DNA from: Planctomycetia bacterium
GTDB taxonomy: Bacteria > Planctomycetota > Planctomycetia > Gemmatales > Gemmataceae
Length of the DNA stretch: 60,954 nucleotides
NCBI GenBank assembly: GCA_005772955.1
Contig: SXID01000102.1
Location: forward strand, 1-60,954
Reading direction: 5' to 3'
Shown here: piece after piece, positions 8,382 to 17,283 of the stretch
Layout: the number at the start of each line of letters is the position of its first letter
How positions within the stretch are numbered: the stretch's first letter is position 1
The notes under the pieces: model-generated
Databases searched by the model: none
What the model was told of the DNA's origin: nothing
What the model saw: only the letters and a program-made list of their open reading frames with translations
Translations under genes and position numbers: made by a program

Positions 8382-9731
8382 ATGAAGAAGTCGATCTCAC
8401 GCCGGACCGCGTTGATGGGCCTGGGCACCACGATCGCCCTGCCCTTCCTCGAATCGCTCGCCACGGCCGCACCCGCTGCCGCGACGACCGCAGCCGGCGC
8501 GCCCAAGCGACTCGCGTTCTTCTACGTGCCCAACGGCGTGAATATGCCCGCGTGGACGCCCTCCGCCACGGGTGCATTGAAGGAACTCACGGGCACGCTC
8601 GAACCGCTGAACGCCTACAAAGAATACGTCAACGTGATGGCCGGGCTGACGTGCGACAAGGCCCGCGCCAACGGCGACGGCCCCGGCGACCACGCACGCG
8701 CCATGTCCTCATTCCTCACCGGCCGGCAGGCGCGCAAGACACACGGCGCCGACATTCGCGTCGGCATGTCCGCCGACCAGCACGTCGCGACCGTCCTCGG
8801 CGACAAGACGCGGTTCCCGTCGCTGGAACTCGGCATCGAACGCGGGCAGATGGCCGGGAACTGCGACAGCGGTTACTCGTGTGCATACTCGTCCAACCTC
8901 TCGTGGCGCGGCGAATCGACGCCCAACGCGAAGGAGTGCGACCCGAAGGCCGTGTTCGACCGCCTCTTCAACGGCACCGACCCCAAGGAACTCGCGGAAG
9001 CCCGCGCCAAGCGCGAACTCTACAACAAGAGCATCCTCGACTTCGTGATGGAAGACGCGAAGGGGCTGGGCGCCACCCTCGGGAGCGGCGACCAGAAGAA
9101 ACTCGACGAGTACCTGACGAGCGTGCGCGAGGTCGAGCAGCAGATTCAGAAGGCGAAGGACGCGAACAAGGCTGCGACCCCAAAGCCGAACATGCCCGCG
9201 CCGACCGGCATCCCTTCGGTCGTGCAGGATCACATGCGGTTGATGGCCGACCTGATGGTGCTCGCGTTCCAGACGGACCTCACTCGCGTCGCCACCCTTC
9301 CTTTCGCCAACGAGGGGAGCAACAAACCGTACAAGATGATCGACGTGCCCGAAGGGCACCATGACCTTTCGCACCACGGCAACGACGCGAAGAAACTCGA
9401 GAAGATCGCGAAGATCAACAAGTTCCACATGGAGCAGTTCGCATACCTCGTCAGCAAGATGAAGGCCGTGAAGGAGCCGAACGGCACGTGCCTGCTCGAC
9501 AACGTGATGCTCGTATACGGCAGCGCCAACGGCGACGGTAACCGCCACAACCACGACGACCTGCCGATCCTGCTGGTCGGAAAGGGCGGCGGCACGATCG
9601 AATCCGGACGGCACATCGTGTTCCCGAAGCGGTCCGACACGCCGATCACGAACCTGTACCTCGCGCTCTTCGAGCGGATGGGTGCCCCGGCCAAGTCCTT
9701 TGGCGACAGCACCGGTGTGCTGAAGATCTGA
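8382..9731 (+). CDS. DUF1552 family exported protein
   Basis: A 449-residue protein. The ATG at 8382 is preferred to the TTG two codons earlier. The N-terminus (SRRTALMGLGTTIALPFLE) resembles a Tat signal, which suggests export in folded form. Family features are FFYVPNGVN near residue 45, the central HARAMSSFLTG and AYSSNLSW segments, and the late motif LDNVMLVYGSANGDGNRHNHDDLP. DUF1552 is distantly related to DUF1501 in the alkaline-phosphatase-like fold; its substrate is unknown. It follows the DUF1592-type gene closely, the standard planctomycete pairing, and ends at a strong terminator. Confidence 0.93.
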   Translation: MKKSISRRTALMGLGTTIALPFLESLATAAPAAATTAAGAPKRLAFFYVPNGVNMPAWTPSATGALKELTGTLEPLNAYKEYVNVMAGLTCDKARANGDGPGDHARAMSSFLTGRQARKTHGADIRVGMSADQHVATVLGDKTRFPSLELGIERGQMAGNCDSGYSCAYSSNLSWRGESTPNAKECDPKAVFDRLFNGTDPKELAEARAKRELYNKSILDFVMEDAKGLGATLGSGDQKKLDEYLTSVREVEQQIQKAKDANKAATPKPNMPAPTGIPSVVQDHMRLMADLMVLAFQTDLTRVATLPFANEGSNKPYKMIDVPEGHHDLSHHGNDAKKLEKIAKINKFHMEQFAYLVSKMKAVKEPNGTCLLDNVMLVYGSANGDGNRHNHDDLPILLVGKGGGTIESGRHIVFPKRSDTPITNLYLALFERMGAPAKSFGDSTGVLKI

Positions 9732-9751
9732 TCCGTGAACGACACGCGACA

Positions 9752-9780
9752 CGCCACCGGATTTCCGGTGGCGTTGTCAT
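9752..9780 (+). terminator. Strong intrinsic terminator
   Basis: CGCCACCGGA (9752-9761) pairs perfectly with TCCGGTGGCG (9764-9773) over a two-base loop and is followed by a T-containing tail. It closes the DUF1592-DUF1552 unit. Confidence 0.7.
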
Positions 9781-9908
9781 TTCTGGGTCCCTTCGTCGGT
9801 CGCTTTTGCTGCGGAGTTTCGGCAGGTTTCTCCTTGCGTCTCGACCCCCGCACGCGAAACTGAATGCAATACAGTTCGCATTCGCCTCTCATCGTTGTCG
9901 AGGCTACC

Positions 9909-10856
9909 ATGCATCCCGTACGGCGCGCGTTCACGCTCATCGAATTGTTGGTGGTGATCGCCATCATCGCGATACTGATCGGCCTACTGCTCCCAGCGGT
10001 GCAGAAGGTTCGTGAGGCTGCTGCACGCATGAAGTGCCAGAACAACCTCAAGCAACTCGGCGTCGCGCTGCACTCGTTCCACGACGCACAGGGGACGTTC
10101 CCAACGTGCCCAACGACCGTGAACAACGCATCCGCGGGTGTGGGCTGGCACTGTTACATCCTCCCGCACATCGAGCAGGCTGGGCTCGGCAGTACCATGA
10201 ACCCAACGATGGGAACCTGGAGTACGACGAACGTGAACACGACGATGGGGGCGACCCGGGTCGCCGGCTTCCTCTGCCCCAGTTACGACCAGTTCAATTC
10301 GGGCAGCACTATTGACGCTCCGTCCACCGGCGTTCTTGCGTTCACGACGCACTACGTCGGCAACGCCGGGCCGAAGGGAACGAACCCCACCACTGGCACG
10401 GCTTACAACGTCACTCAACCGACGTCGAGCCAGGGGGGACTCGCGTGCGACGGTGTTCTCCCATATTACCCGACCTTTACTGCCGCCAACCCGACGATCC
10501 CGGCGGCGGTCAAGATCACCGACATCACCGACGGCACCACTAACACCCTGCTGATGTTTGAAACCTCGTGGCGGGGGATGGAGACTGCTCCAAACTCGTT
10601 CCGGGCGTGGCCGCGCGGCATCCAGTGGGCCAATGACTCCAACTCGTCGAAGAACGTGACCAACGCGATGCGAACGGTCAAGTACAACGGCGGCGGCAAC
10701 TACAACGACATCAGCATGGGCAGCAATCACAGTGGCGGGTGCAACGTCGCGTTCGCCGACGGCAGCATCCGGTTCCTCCGCGAGTCGGTAGATCTGAACA
10801 CCGTGCTCAAGCCGCTCGCGAGCCGTGCGGCGGGCGAAGTGATCCCGAGCTTCTGA
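9909..10856 (+). CDS. DUF1559 family pseudopilin-like protein
   Basis: A 315-residue protein. Starting at the ATG at 9909, a short basic leader is followed by the type IV pilin/pseudopilin signature [19 protein letters not shown] and a long N-terminal helix ([20 protein letters not shown]). The C-terminus carries the H-X9-DG motif ([12 protein letters not shown]) of DUF1559. The leader is probably cut by prepilin peptidase and the protein assembled or retained at the membrane through the type II secretion/pilus machinery; the partner is unknown. It forms a pair with the lipoprotein gene 37 bases downstream and is one of three DUF1559 genes in the window (also 18614 and 57232). Confidence 0.93.
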   Translation: MHPVRRAFTLIELLVVIAIIAILIGLLLPAVQKVREAAARMKCQNNLKQLGVALHSFHDAQGTFPTCPTTVNNASAGVGWHCYILPHIEQAGLGSTMNPTMGTWSTTNVNTTMGATRVAGFLCPSYDQFNSGSTIDAPSTGVLAFTTHYVGNAGPKGTNPTTGTAYNVTQPTSSQGGLACDGVLPYYPTFTAANPTIPAAVKITDITDGTTNTLLMFETSWRGMETAPNSFRAWPRGIQWANDSNSSKNVTNAMRTVKYNGGGNYNDISMGSNHSGGCNVAFADGSIRFLRESVDLNTVLKPLASRAAGEVIPSF

Positions 10857-10893
10857 TCCCTCGTCCCCGTCGTACTCAATTCGGAGGGATCAG
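10853..10893 (+). promoter_or_regulatory. Stop-codon/SD hairpin, candidate translational coupling device
   Basis: CTGATCCCTC (10853-10862), which contains the DUF1559 stop codon, is perfectly complementary to GAGGGATCAG (10884-10893), which contains the ribosome-binding site and abuts the lipoprotein ATG at 10894. The 21-base loop would leave the site closed unless a ribosome ends on the upstream gene and opens the stem. Confidence 0.55.
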
Positions 10894-11289
10894 ATGCGCT
10901 GGAAAACGGTGGCTTTCGGGGTTCTCGTGATGGGCCTCCTCTTTGGCTGCAAAGAGGCCGAGCAGAAGCGGAACCGCGTATCGGGAACGGCAACGTTCGA
11001 CGGGAAGCCGATACCGTTCGGTGACGTGTTGTTCACGCCCGACGCGACGAAGAAGAATTCCGGCGCCCAAGGCATCGCGAACATCCGCAACGGCAAGTAC
11101 GACACTTCGGCGCAGGGTGGGAAGGGTTACGGCGGCGGACCGGCGGTCATTCGCGTCACGGGGTTCGACCGCGAGGGCGGAAAGTTGCTCTGCGAGCAAG
11201 AGTTCCAGGTCGATTTGCCGCCGGGCGACGCGAAGCATGACATCGACGTACCGAAGGGCAAGGCGAAACCATCCGGCGGCGACATCTGA
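10894..11289 (+). CDS. Small lipoprotein paired with DUF1559
   Basis: A 131-residue lipoprotein with the lipobox LLFGC, Cys19 being the lipidated residue. The mature part (VSGTATFDGKPIPFGDVLFTP) matches a carboxypeptidase-regulatory-like beta-sandwich (transthyretin-like) domain, and the end is Lys/Pro rich. Small lipoproteins of this type commonly follow DUF1559 genes in planctomycetes, and a second such pair lies at 57232-58750 in this window. The start is fixed by the ribosome-binding site GGAGGGA; this site is part of the hairpin described for 10853-10893. Confidence 0.85.
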   Translation: MRWKTVAFGVLVMGLLFGCKEAEQKRNRVSGTATFDGKPIPFGDVLFTPDATKKNSGAQGIANIRNGKYDTSAQGGKGYGGGPAVIRVTGFDREGGKLLCEQEFQVDLPPGDAKHDIDVPKGKAKPSGGDI

Positions 11290-11342
11290 CGCGACAGAGC
11301 ACGATACACGCGTGTGTTTCGCTCCTCTCTCGGAGAGCACCC

Positions 11343-11465
11343 TTGCAGTGTTCCGTCCGAGCGGCGACGCTGTTCGTAGGTGCTGCGCTCTTCGTGGCGG
11401 GCACCACAACCGCAACGTAGGGCCAGGACGAGACAGACAAGCAACCCGCGACCGGCCCTCGCGGC
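11343..11465 (+). pseudogene. Remnant of an exported-protein gene (in-frame stop)
   Basis: After a good ribosome-binding site (GGAGAG, 11332-11337) a TTG opens a frame with a signal-peptide pattern (LFVGAALFVAGTTTAT), interrupted by TAG at 11418-11420 exactly where a cleavage site would be expected. The same frame continues as GQDETDKQPATGPRG before losing coding character. It looks like the head of a secreted protein gene that lost its body. It could instead be a chance frame. Confidence 0.35.
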
Positions 11466-11574
11466 TTGCCCGTTCGTCGTTCGGCGTTCACCTATCTGAC
11501 TCTACTCTCCGAATTGTTCCATCTTCCCCTTCTGCGTAAAATGCGGCGTGCGACTTCCCGAGCAAGGACACCAC

Positions 11575-12981
11575 ATGACCGCACCGCGGCCCGCCACACT
11601 CAAACACCTCCGCGAAAGCGGCTGGCGATCGAAGTCCGTCAAGCACGAACTGCGTGACAACTACCTCAAAGCTCTCCAGCGCGGCGAACCACTGTTCCCC
11701 GGCATCGTCGGGTACGACGACACGGTGATTCCCGAAATCAGCATCGCGGTTCTCGCGGCGCACGACATGCTGTTCCTCGGCGAGAAGGGACAAGCGAAGA
11801 GCCGCCTCATGCGCGCGCTCGTGCGGTTCCTCGACGAGTACGTTCCGTACCTCGACATCCCCGGTAGCGCGGTCCACGAAGACCCGTTCGCGCCCATTAC
11901 CCGCGCCGCGAAAGAGTTGGTCGCGAACACGCCGGAGGAGCAGGTGCGCATCGCGTGGTGGCATCACAAAGAGCGGTACGCGGAGCGACTCGCGCCCGGC
12001 ACCAAGTTCGCGGACGTCATCGGCGAGATCGACCCGGCGAAGCTCGCGATGGGCACAAGCATGTCGGCCGAAGACGCGCTGCACTTCGGGTTGATCCCGC
12101 GAATGCACCGCGCCATCTTCGCGATGAACGAAATCCCGGAGCTGGACGAACTCATTCAGGTCGGGTTGTTCAACATCCTCGAAGAGCGCGATGTGCAGAT
12201 TCGCGGGTATCCGATCCCGTTCGACCTCGACGTACTGATCCTCTTCAGCGCGAACCCGGCGACGTTCAACCGGTCGGGCAAGGTGATCCCGCAACTGAAG
12301 GACCGCATCGGTTCGATCATCCAGACGCACTACCCGCGCGAGCGCGCACTCGGCATCGAGATCATGGAGCAGGAAGCCAAGCCGGACGCGGCGAGTGGCG
12401 TGTACGTGCCGTACTTCATGAAGGAGATCATCGAGCAAATCAGTGTGAGCGCGCGGAAGTCGAAGTACGTGGATCAGTCGAGCGGCGTGAGCGCGCGGTT
12501 CAGCATTGCCAACTACCGTACGATGGTCGCGAGCGCGCGTCACCGCGGCGTGCGCCTGAACGAATCGCCCGCGGTGCCTCGCATCAGCGACCTCGGCCAC
12601 CTTCCCACATCCTCGCTCGGCAAGCTCGAACTCGATCTGATGGGTTCGCACCAGATGGCTGAACGGCAGGTACTCGAAGCCATTATCGCGGACGCGATCC
12701 GGATCGTGTTCGAGGAGTACGTGGACAAGCACGGCTTGGAAGAAATCTCCGACGTGTTCTCGAAGGGTGTGAAGATCGAAGTCGGCGACATGCTGCCGAG
12801 CGCGGAGTACGCGAAGCGCCTGAAGCGAGTGCCGAAGGCGTGGGAGAAGGCGTTCGAGGTGAACGCGGGCGACACGGACGCCGTGCGCGCGAGTTGCGCA
12901 GAGTTCGTGTTAGCGGGGCTGTATGCTAGTGACAGAATCAGCCGCGCCACCCGCCACGGCCGCATGACCTACGAGACGTGA
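11575..12981 (+). CDS. AAA+ ATPase, ChlI/MoxR-like
   Basis: A 468-residue cytoplasmic ATPase. Walker A is the variant GEKGQAKSR (about 69-77), Walker B is [10 protein letters not shown] (about 181-190, with Asn-Glu in place of Asp-Glu), followed by the helix-2-insert-like segment [17 protein letters not shown] and sensor 1 ILFSANP (about 221-227). This is the magnesium-chelatase-I/MoxR clade, which normally acts as a chaperone-like remodelling ATPase with a VWA protein partner. That partner is encoded two genes downstream (14157-15866). The ATG at 11575 was chosen over an upstream GTG because similarity to the family begins after it. The stop lies 3 bases before the next start. Confidence 0.88.
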   Translation: MTAPRPATLKHLRESGWRSKSVKHELRDNYLKALQRGEPLFPGIVGYDDTVIPEISIAVLAAHDMLFLGEKGQAKSRLMRALVRFLDEYVPYLDIPGSAVHEDPFAPITRAAKELVANTPEEQVRIAWWHHKERYAERLAPGTKFADVIGEIDPAKLAMGTSMSAEDALHFGLIPRMHRAIFAMNEIPELDELIQVGLFNILEERDVQIRGYPIPFDLDVLILFSANPATFNRSGKVIPQLKDRIGSIIQTHYPRERALGIEIMEQEAKPDAASGVYVPYFMKEIIEQISVSARKSKYVDQSSGVSARFSIANYRTMVASARHRGVRLNESPAVPRISDLGHLPTSSLGKLELDLMGSHQMAERQVLEAIIADAIRIVFEEYVDKHGLEEISDVFSKGVKIEVGDMLPSAEYAKRLKRVPKAWEKAFEVNAGDTDAVRASCAEFVLAGLYASDRISRATRHGRMTYET

Positions 12982-12984
12982 GCC

Positions 12985-13944
12985 GTGGCGCGTCACCCGC
13001 GAACGCCGAAGCCCGACGACGCCCCGTACCCGCCGGGGTGGGAGCCGTTCCTGGCCGCGATCAACGCGGACCTCGACGACGATACCGTGCGCCTCGTGTT
13101 CGCGGACTGGCTTCAGGAGAATGGCGACGAGGCGCGAGCAGAGTTCATCCGCATTCAGTGCGCCGTAACTGGCGGTGGTGCCGATTGGGGTGGGTGGGGG
13201 AGCCCCTCTTTGGCCGGAACACCGCAAACCAACGAACGACTTGGGGAACTCGCGGCTCGGCATCGAAAACGTTGGTCCAGACAACTCCCCCACTGGGCAC
13301 TAAAGAATGCCCATCATTGTTACCCAAAGATACATTACGGGTTTCGGCGCGGGTTCTTGTACGCGTTCGATGCGACGGCTGGGCAGTGGCTACAACATGG
13401 GGGGAGAGTTCGGCATCTGACACCTGTTGGGGAACTCCGCCTCAGGAAGTTATCCGTACATGAGACAACGCTGTTTCGCGATCCGTCTTTGTGGGGATTA
13501 CGAGCCATTAGTATCTCCAATTCACGGGAAGGTGTACCGCTGTCAAGTACGGGCGCGCACTTGATAGCTGATCCAAGAATAATAAGCTCTTTAGTCGCAC
13601 TCGAGGTTCCGGGGCCAGCGCTGTCCACGGATGCACTCTCAGCCCTTTTCGGCACGCCCCATCTTTCTCACCTTCGCGACCTCTGGTTGACCGACACCCC
13701 TCACGGTAATCACATCGCGAGGGAGCTATCAACGAACAGCAGTGCTACAAACCTTCAACGCCTGCGACTGTCAACAACGCGCCTCGACGCGAAGGCGTTC
13801 GAGCAGTTCGTTACCTCGCAGACCGTACTGGCCTGCACACTCTTGACTTGTATGGAAACTGGCTTCGCGATGAGGGCGTCCGTGCCCTCGTCCGTTCCAA
13901 CGTTTCAGCACTTCAAGAACTCAACCTGTCAGATAACGACCTGA
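12985..13944 (+). CDS. TIGR02996/leucine-rich-repeat protein, 5' part of a frameshifted gene
   Basis: The GTG start lies 3 bases after the ATPase stop. Residues about 14-60 (EPFLAAINADLDDDTVRLVFADWLQENGD is the core region, about residues 21-49) match TIGR02996, a planctomycete repeat-companion domain. The rest contains leucine-rich repeats (LVALEVPG, LRDLWLTDT, LQRLRLSTT). Near 13815-13832 the LRR pattern jumps to another frame; the listed frame runs on as non-LRR sequence and stops at 13944. A single-base deletion accounts for the shift. The intact protein would be about 370 residues. It may act as a protein-binding adaptor. Whether the shift is real or a sequencing error cannot be decided here. 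Confidence 0.65.
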   Translation: MARHPRTPKPDDAPYPPGWEPFLAAINADLDDDTVRLVFADWLQENGDEARAEFIRIQCAVTGGGADWGGWGSPSLAGTPQTNERLGELAARHRKRWSRQLPHWALKNAHHCYPKIHYGFRRGFLYAFDATAGQWLQHGGRVRHLTPVGELRLRKLSVHETTLFRDPSLWGLRAISISNSREGVPLSSTGAHLIADPRIISSLVALEVPGPALSTDALSALFGTPHLSHLRDLWLTDTPHGNHIARELSTNSSATNLQRLRLSTTRLDAKAFEQFVTSQTVLACTLLTCMETGFAMRASVPSSVPTFQHFKNSTCQITT

Positions 13945-14102
13945 GTGCAGAATCGGCGCGACTCCTCGGCGACTGGCCCGGTCTTCGAAGCATTAAACGG
14001 CTTGGTCTTCGCCAGAACAACCTGACCTCTGCAGACGCGGACAAAATCTTGCGAAGCCCACACGCGGTCGCGCTCACGAAAGAGACTCTCAGCATCAAGT
14101 GA
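13812..14102 (+). pseudogene. 3' part of the TIGR02996/LRR gene in the shifted frame
   Basis: This frame continues the leucine-rich repeats with the proper period: GLHTLDLYGNWLRDEGVRAL, ALQELNLSDNDL, SIKRLGLRQNNL, ending with TGA at 14100-14102. The only starts inside it are late (TTG at 13848), and the repeat phase joins that of the upstream frame. It is therefore the displaced C-terminus of the gene starting at 12985, not an independent gene. The stop is 54 bases from the next gene. Confidence 0.65.
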
Positions 14103-14156
14103 TGGCTTTTGAGCAACACGACCAAATGCGATTTCGCCACCGACACGAGGAACGCG

Positions 14157-15866
14157 ATGGAACCCCAGGACAAGCAGACGCCGGGCGGGATCGTTCACAC
14201 GTACCAGCGGTACGACCCGGTGAACTTCCCCTCGCCCACCGCGCCGCCCCCGGATATGGTTTCGCCGCTCATGGAACACATGCTCTCGTGGGGCGATACT
14301 GATGAGTTCACCGAAGAGCAACTCGCGAACGCCATCCGCCTCGACGCGTCGCAGATCGCGGGTTTGGGGCCGAGCATCAACGCGATCAAGCAAATGCTCC
14401 TCGAACGCAAGCGCAAGATCCTCGAAACCTACGAGACGAAGGCCGTTGTGAAGGCCGCGGAGACGGCGTTCCGCGGCGCGGCGCAGAAGGTCACGCCGCC
14501 CAAGAAACTCGCGAACGAGTTCCGCAAGGCCGTGAAGGAAGAACAGATCGCGGACCTCGAAGCGCTGTACTTTCGCGTCGGCGACGACACCGACGACTTC
14601 GCGCGCGAAATCGTTCTCGTGTCCGGGTTGCTTGGCGAAAAGTATCAGGTGGACGAGTTGGCCGCGAAGTACGACTTCACCGGCCGGCAGAAGATGACTG
14701 TCCCTGAAGCGCTCGACGTGAAAGACGAACTCGAAGCGATCGACAAGTTGCTCAAGCAGCTCGAAGAGGCGAAGAAGACCGCGCAGCTCGCGATCATCGA
14801 CATGGAGGAGCTTCAGAAGTTCACCGAGCCGGGCGACATGGAGAAGCTCGCGGCTCTTCAACAACAAGTCGAAGACTACATCAAAGAACAGGCCGAGAAG
14901 CAGGGGCTGGAATCCGACGGGGCCGGGAAATATCGCCTGACGCCGAAGGCGCTCAGACTGTTCCAGTCGAAGGTACTCACGCAGATATTCAGCGCCATGC
15001 AGGCATCGCGGACGGGACGCCACCCCGACGCGATCACCGGCGAGGGTGCGGTCGAGTCGCCCAAGACGAAGGCCTACGAGTTCGGTGACAGCGTCTCGCA
15101 GATGGACATCCCCGCGAGCATGGTCAATGCGCTTGTGAGAAGCGGGCCGGGGCTACCGGTGCGCATGAAGCCGGACGACATCCTGATTCACCACACGCGC
15201 GTGAACCCGAAGGCCGCGACCTGCGTGCTGCTCGACATGTCCGGCTCGATGCGCTACGACGGGCAGTACGTGAACGTGAAGCGCATGGGCCTCGCGCTCG
15301 ACGGACTGATTCGCAGCGAGTACCCGGGCGACTTCCTTCAGTTCATCGAGATGTATACCTTTGCGAAACCCCGACACCTGTCCGAGATCGCGGGGCTGAT
15401 GCCGAAGCCAGTCACGATCTTCAACCCGGTGGTGCGGTTGAAGGCCGACATGAGCAACCCGAATGTGAGCGAGTTTCAGGTTCCGCACCACTTCACGAAC
15501 ATCCAGCACGCACTCCAGACCGGGCGCCGGTTCTTGTCGAACCAGGACACCCCGAACCGTCAGATCGTACTCATCACAGACGGCTTGCCAACAGCTCACT
15601 TCGAGGGCAGCATGGTGTTCATGCTATACCCGCCGGACCAGCGCACCGAGGACGCAACAATGCGCGAGGCTCTGCTCTGCGCGCGTGCGGGAATCACGCT
15701 CAACATCTTCCTGCTCTCGACGTGGAATCAGTCACAAGAAGACGTGCAGTTCGCGTACAAGATGGCGCGGGCGACGAAGGGCCGTGTCGTGTTCACCGCG
15801 GGCCGCGACCTGGATCGCTACGTGATCTGGGACTACATCAAGCGGCGCAAGCAGATCATCAGTTGA
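14157..15866 (+). CDS. VWA domain protein, partner of the AAA+ ATPase
   Basis: A 569-residue protein. The ATG at 14157 has a ribosome-binding site (GAGGA) and replaces a weak TTG 16 codons upstream. The N-terminal 350 residues are helical and charged with coiled-coil character (LEAIDKLLKQLEEAKKTAQ). From about 355 a von Willebrand A domain begins with the metal-site motif D-x-S-x-S in LLDMSGSMRYDG and continues with the conserved ITDGLPT segment. MoxR/ChlI-type ATPases usually work with such VWA proteins, metal-dependent adaptors that recruit substrates. Here the pair is separated by the broken LRR gene, so all three may have formed one unit. Confidence 0.88.
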   Translation: MEPQDKQTPGGIVHTYQRYDPVNFPSPTAPPPDMVSPLMEHMLSWGDTDEFTEEQLANAIRLDASQIAGLGPSINAIKQMLLERKRKILETYETKAVVKAAETAFRGAAQKVTPPKKLANEFRKAVKEEQIADLEALYFRVGDDTDDFAREIVLVSGLLGEKYQVDELAAKYDFTGRQKMTVPEALDVKDELEAIDKLLKQLEEAKKTAQLAIIDMEELQKFTEPGDMEKLAALQQQVEDYIKEQAEKQGLESDGAGKYRLTPKALRLFQSKVLTQIFSAMQASRTGRHPDAITGEGAVESPKTKAYEFGDSVSQMDIPASMVNALVRSGPGLPVRMKPDDILIHHTRVNPKAATCVLLDMSGSMRYDGQYVNVKRMGLALDGLIRSEYPGDFLQFIEMYTFAKPRHLSEIAGLMPKPVTIFNPVVRLKADMSNPNVSEFQVPHHFTNIQHALQTGRRFLSNQDTPNRQIVLITDGLPTAHFEGSMVFMLYPPDQRTEDATMREALLCARAGITLNIFLLSTWNQSQEDVQFAYKMARATKGRVVFTAGRDLDRYVIWDYIKRRKQIIS

Positions 15867-15875
15867 GGCTCTCCG

Positions 15876-15891
15876 CCGCCGCTTGCGGCGG
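15876..15891. terminator. Short GC hairpin between convergent genes
   Basis: CCGCCGC-TT-GCGGCGG lies between the VWA stop (15866) and the desaturase stop (15893). It could serve both strands. Confidence 0.5.
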
Positions 15892-15892
15892 T

Positions 15893-17245
15893 TCATTGCT
15901 TCTGGCGCGACAACTCCACTTCCTTCGCCAACCCTTCCTCGTCGTTGAACTCCGCGACTGACACCGCCTCCGCATCGATGTGAACCTCCGCGTTGCGCGG
16001 GGCGTGCTCTGGGCCGAGTACGTCAACCACCGTGGGGTGAACCTGCGGCTTCTCAGGCGACACGAAGTAGCCGTGAACCTCGACCGCCTCGTCGTGGTAG
16101 TCAGGGTACTTCATCAGCAGCTCATGAAGGCGCTTCAATCGGTAGTGCGGCACGGTCGCGTACATGTGGTGTGGCAGGTGGTAGTCCTGGCCCATCGGGA
16201 ACACCGAGAACCTGATCAGTGGCGCGACCAGAAACGTGCGTGTGTTGTTGATCCACCCGCGACCGCCGTTCCCGTGTTGAACCAGTTGACGCAGGATCAT
16301 GAAGAACGCGAAGGATGTGAAAATTGGCAGCACCCACAGCAGCCAGAAGTACCCGACCACCGGCGAGCCGGTGAGCCTCGTCGCAACGAGCGTCGCCGTG
16401 ACCAGCGCCGTGATGGACCCAACACGCATCACGGCGGTCCAACGCGCTGGGATGACCGGGCGCAATTTCGTCTGCTGATACCTGTGCTCGGGGAGCATCA
16501 GGAACACTATCGAAACCACAAGCCACATCGCCGCGGACGCGGCGAGCATCGGCCACCACTCATCGACGAGGAAGTAGAGAGCAGTGACGACCGCCGTCAC
16601 CGCGAGCAGGTACAGCGTCCCGATCCGCACCGCGGCCTTCGCCAGCGGTTGCCCCTTGATCGTGTACGGGTTCTTGTCGGTGCCGGTGGAGTTGTACTTC
16701 GCACGGATGCGGATGAACCGGACCAGGCGCAACGGCGACAGTTGCACAACGAACGCGCGAAGCACAGCGCGGCGAGCGAGCGGGAACCCGAGCCAGTGGC
16801 CGCTGCTCTTAAGTTGCGACACGTCTGGGTCGCGGTCTGGGTCGTTCACGAACTGGTGATGCGCGAGGTGCTGGAGACGGTAGTGGTAGATACTCGCAAA
16901 CATCGGGAACATTGTGAACAGGTCCGACGCGATGTCGTTCAGAAGCCTATTGCGGAACAGGATGTAGTGCGAGCCTTCGTGTGCGAGGCCACTGAGTTGG
17001 TGCTGGCCCGCGCCGACGAGAACGACCGCCACCAGCGCGACCGGCACGTTCAGCCACCACGATAGTACGAGTGCTTCGCGGGTCTCGAAGAACCACACCG
17101 CCCCGCCGATGACGAGAGTGAGGTACACATAGGTGCGAAGCAGGTACCACCAGTTGATGAGGTTGTCGGTCCGGCGCAGTCCTTGCAGCGCGGCTTTCAA
17201 CTCAGGATCGGAGAGCGTCTTCGCGGGGGCTTGGGCGGTGGCCAT
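15893..17245 (-). CDS. Membrane fatty acid desaturase
   Basis: A 450-residue integral membrane di-iron enzyme that introduces double bonds in acyl chains. It has the three histidine boxes of the family: HEGSH (89-93), HLAHH (126-130) and HLPHH (about 357-361), with hydrophobic segments near 38-54, 66-80 and 210-300. The start at 17245 gives MATAQAPAK; the longer upstream frame is Arg-rich and crosses the preceding intergenic hairpin, so it was rejected. The gene follows the SDR gene by 38 bases on the same strand, which suggests a lipid-modifying unit. The acyl substrate and position of desaturation are not predictable. Confidence 0.9.
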   Translation of the reverse strand: MATAQAPAKTLSDPELKAALQGLRRTDNLINWWYLLRTYVYLTLVIGGAVWFFETREALVLSWWLNVPVALVAVVLVGAGQHQLSGLAHEGSHYILFRNRLLNDIASDLFTMFPMFASIYHYRLQHLAHHQFVNDPDRDPDVSQLKSSGHWLGFPLARRAVLRAFVVQLSPLRLVRFIRIRAKYNSTGTDKNPYTIKGQPLAKAAVRIGTLYLLAVTAVVTALYFLVDEWWPMLAASAAMWLVVSIVFLMLPEHRYQQTKLRPVIPARWTAVMRVGSITALVTATLVATRLTGSPVVGYFWLLWVLPIFTSFAFFMILRQLVQHGNGGRGWINNTRTFLVAPLIRFSVFPMGQDYHLPHHMYATVPHYRLKRLHELLMKYPDYHDEAVEVHGYFVSPEKPQVHPTVVDVLGPEHAPRNAEVHIDAEAVSVAEFNDEEGLAKEVELSRQKQ

Positions 17246-17259
17246 GGTGTGTTCCGTAA

Positions 17260-17276
17260 GGCGGGCGCCGCCCGCC
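17260..17276. repeat. Perfect GC palindrome
   Basis: GGCGGGCGCCGCCCGCC lies between the SDR stop and the desaturase start. It could be a weak terminator or attenuator, or one of the small dispersed palindromes seen elsewhere in this window. Confidence 0.5.
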
Positions 17277-17283
17277 GAGCGAA

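Noticed and set aside
11488-12732. A 414-codon open frame on the minus strand
   Set aside because: Antisense to the AAA+ ATPase; His/Arg-rich without motifs.
15980-17065. A 361-codon open frame on the plus strand
   Set aside because: Antisense to the desaturase with its three histidine boxes.
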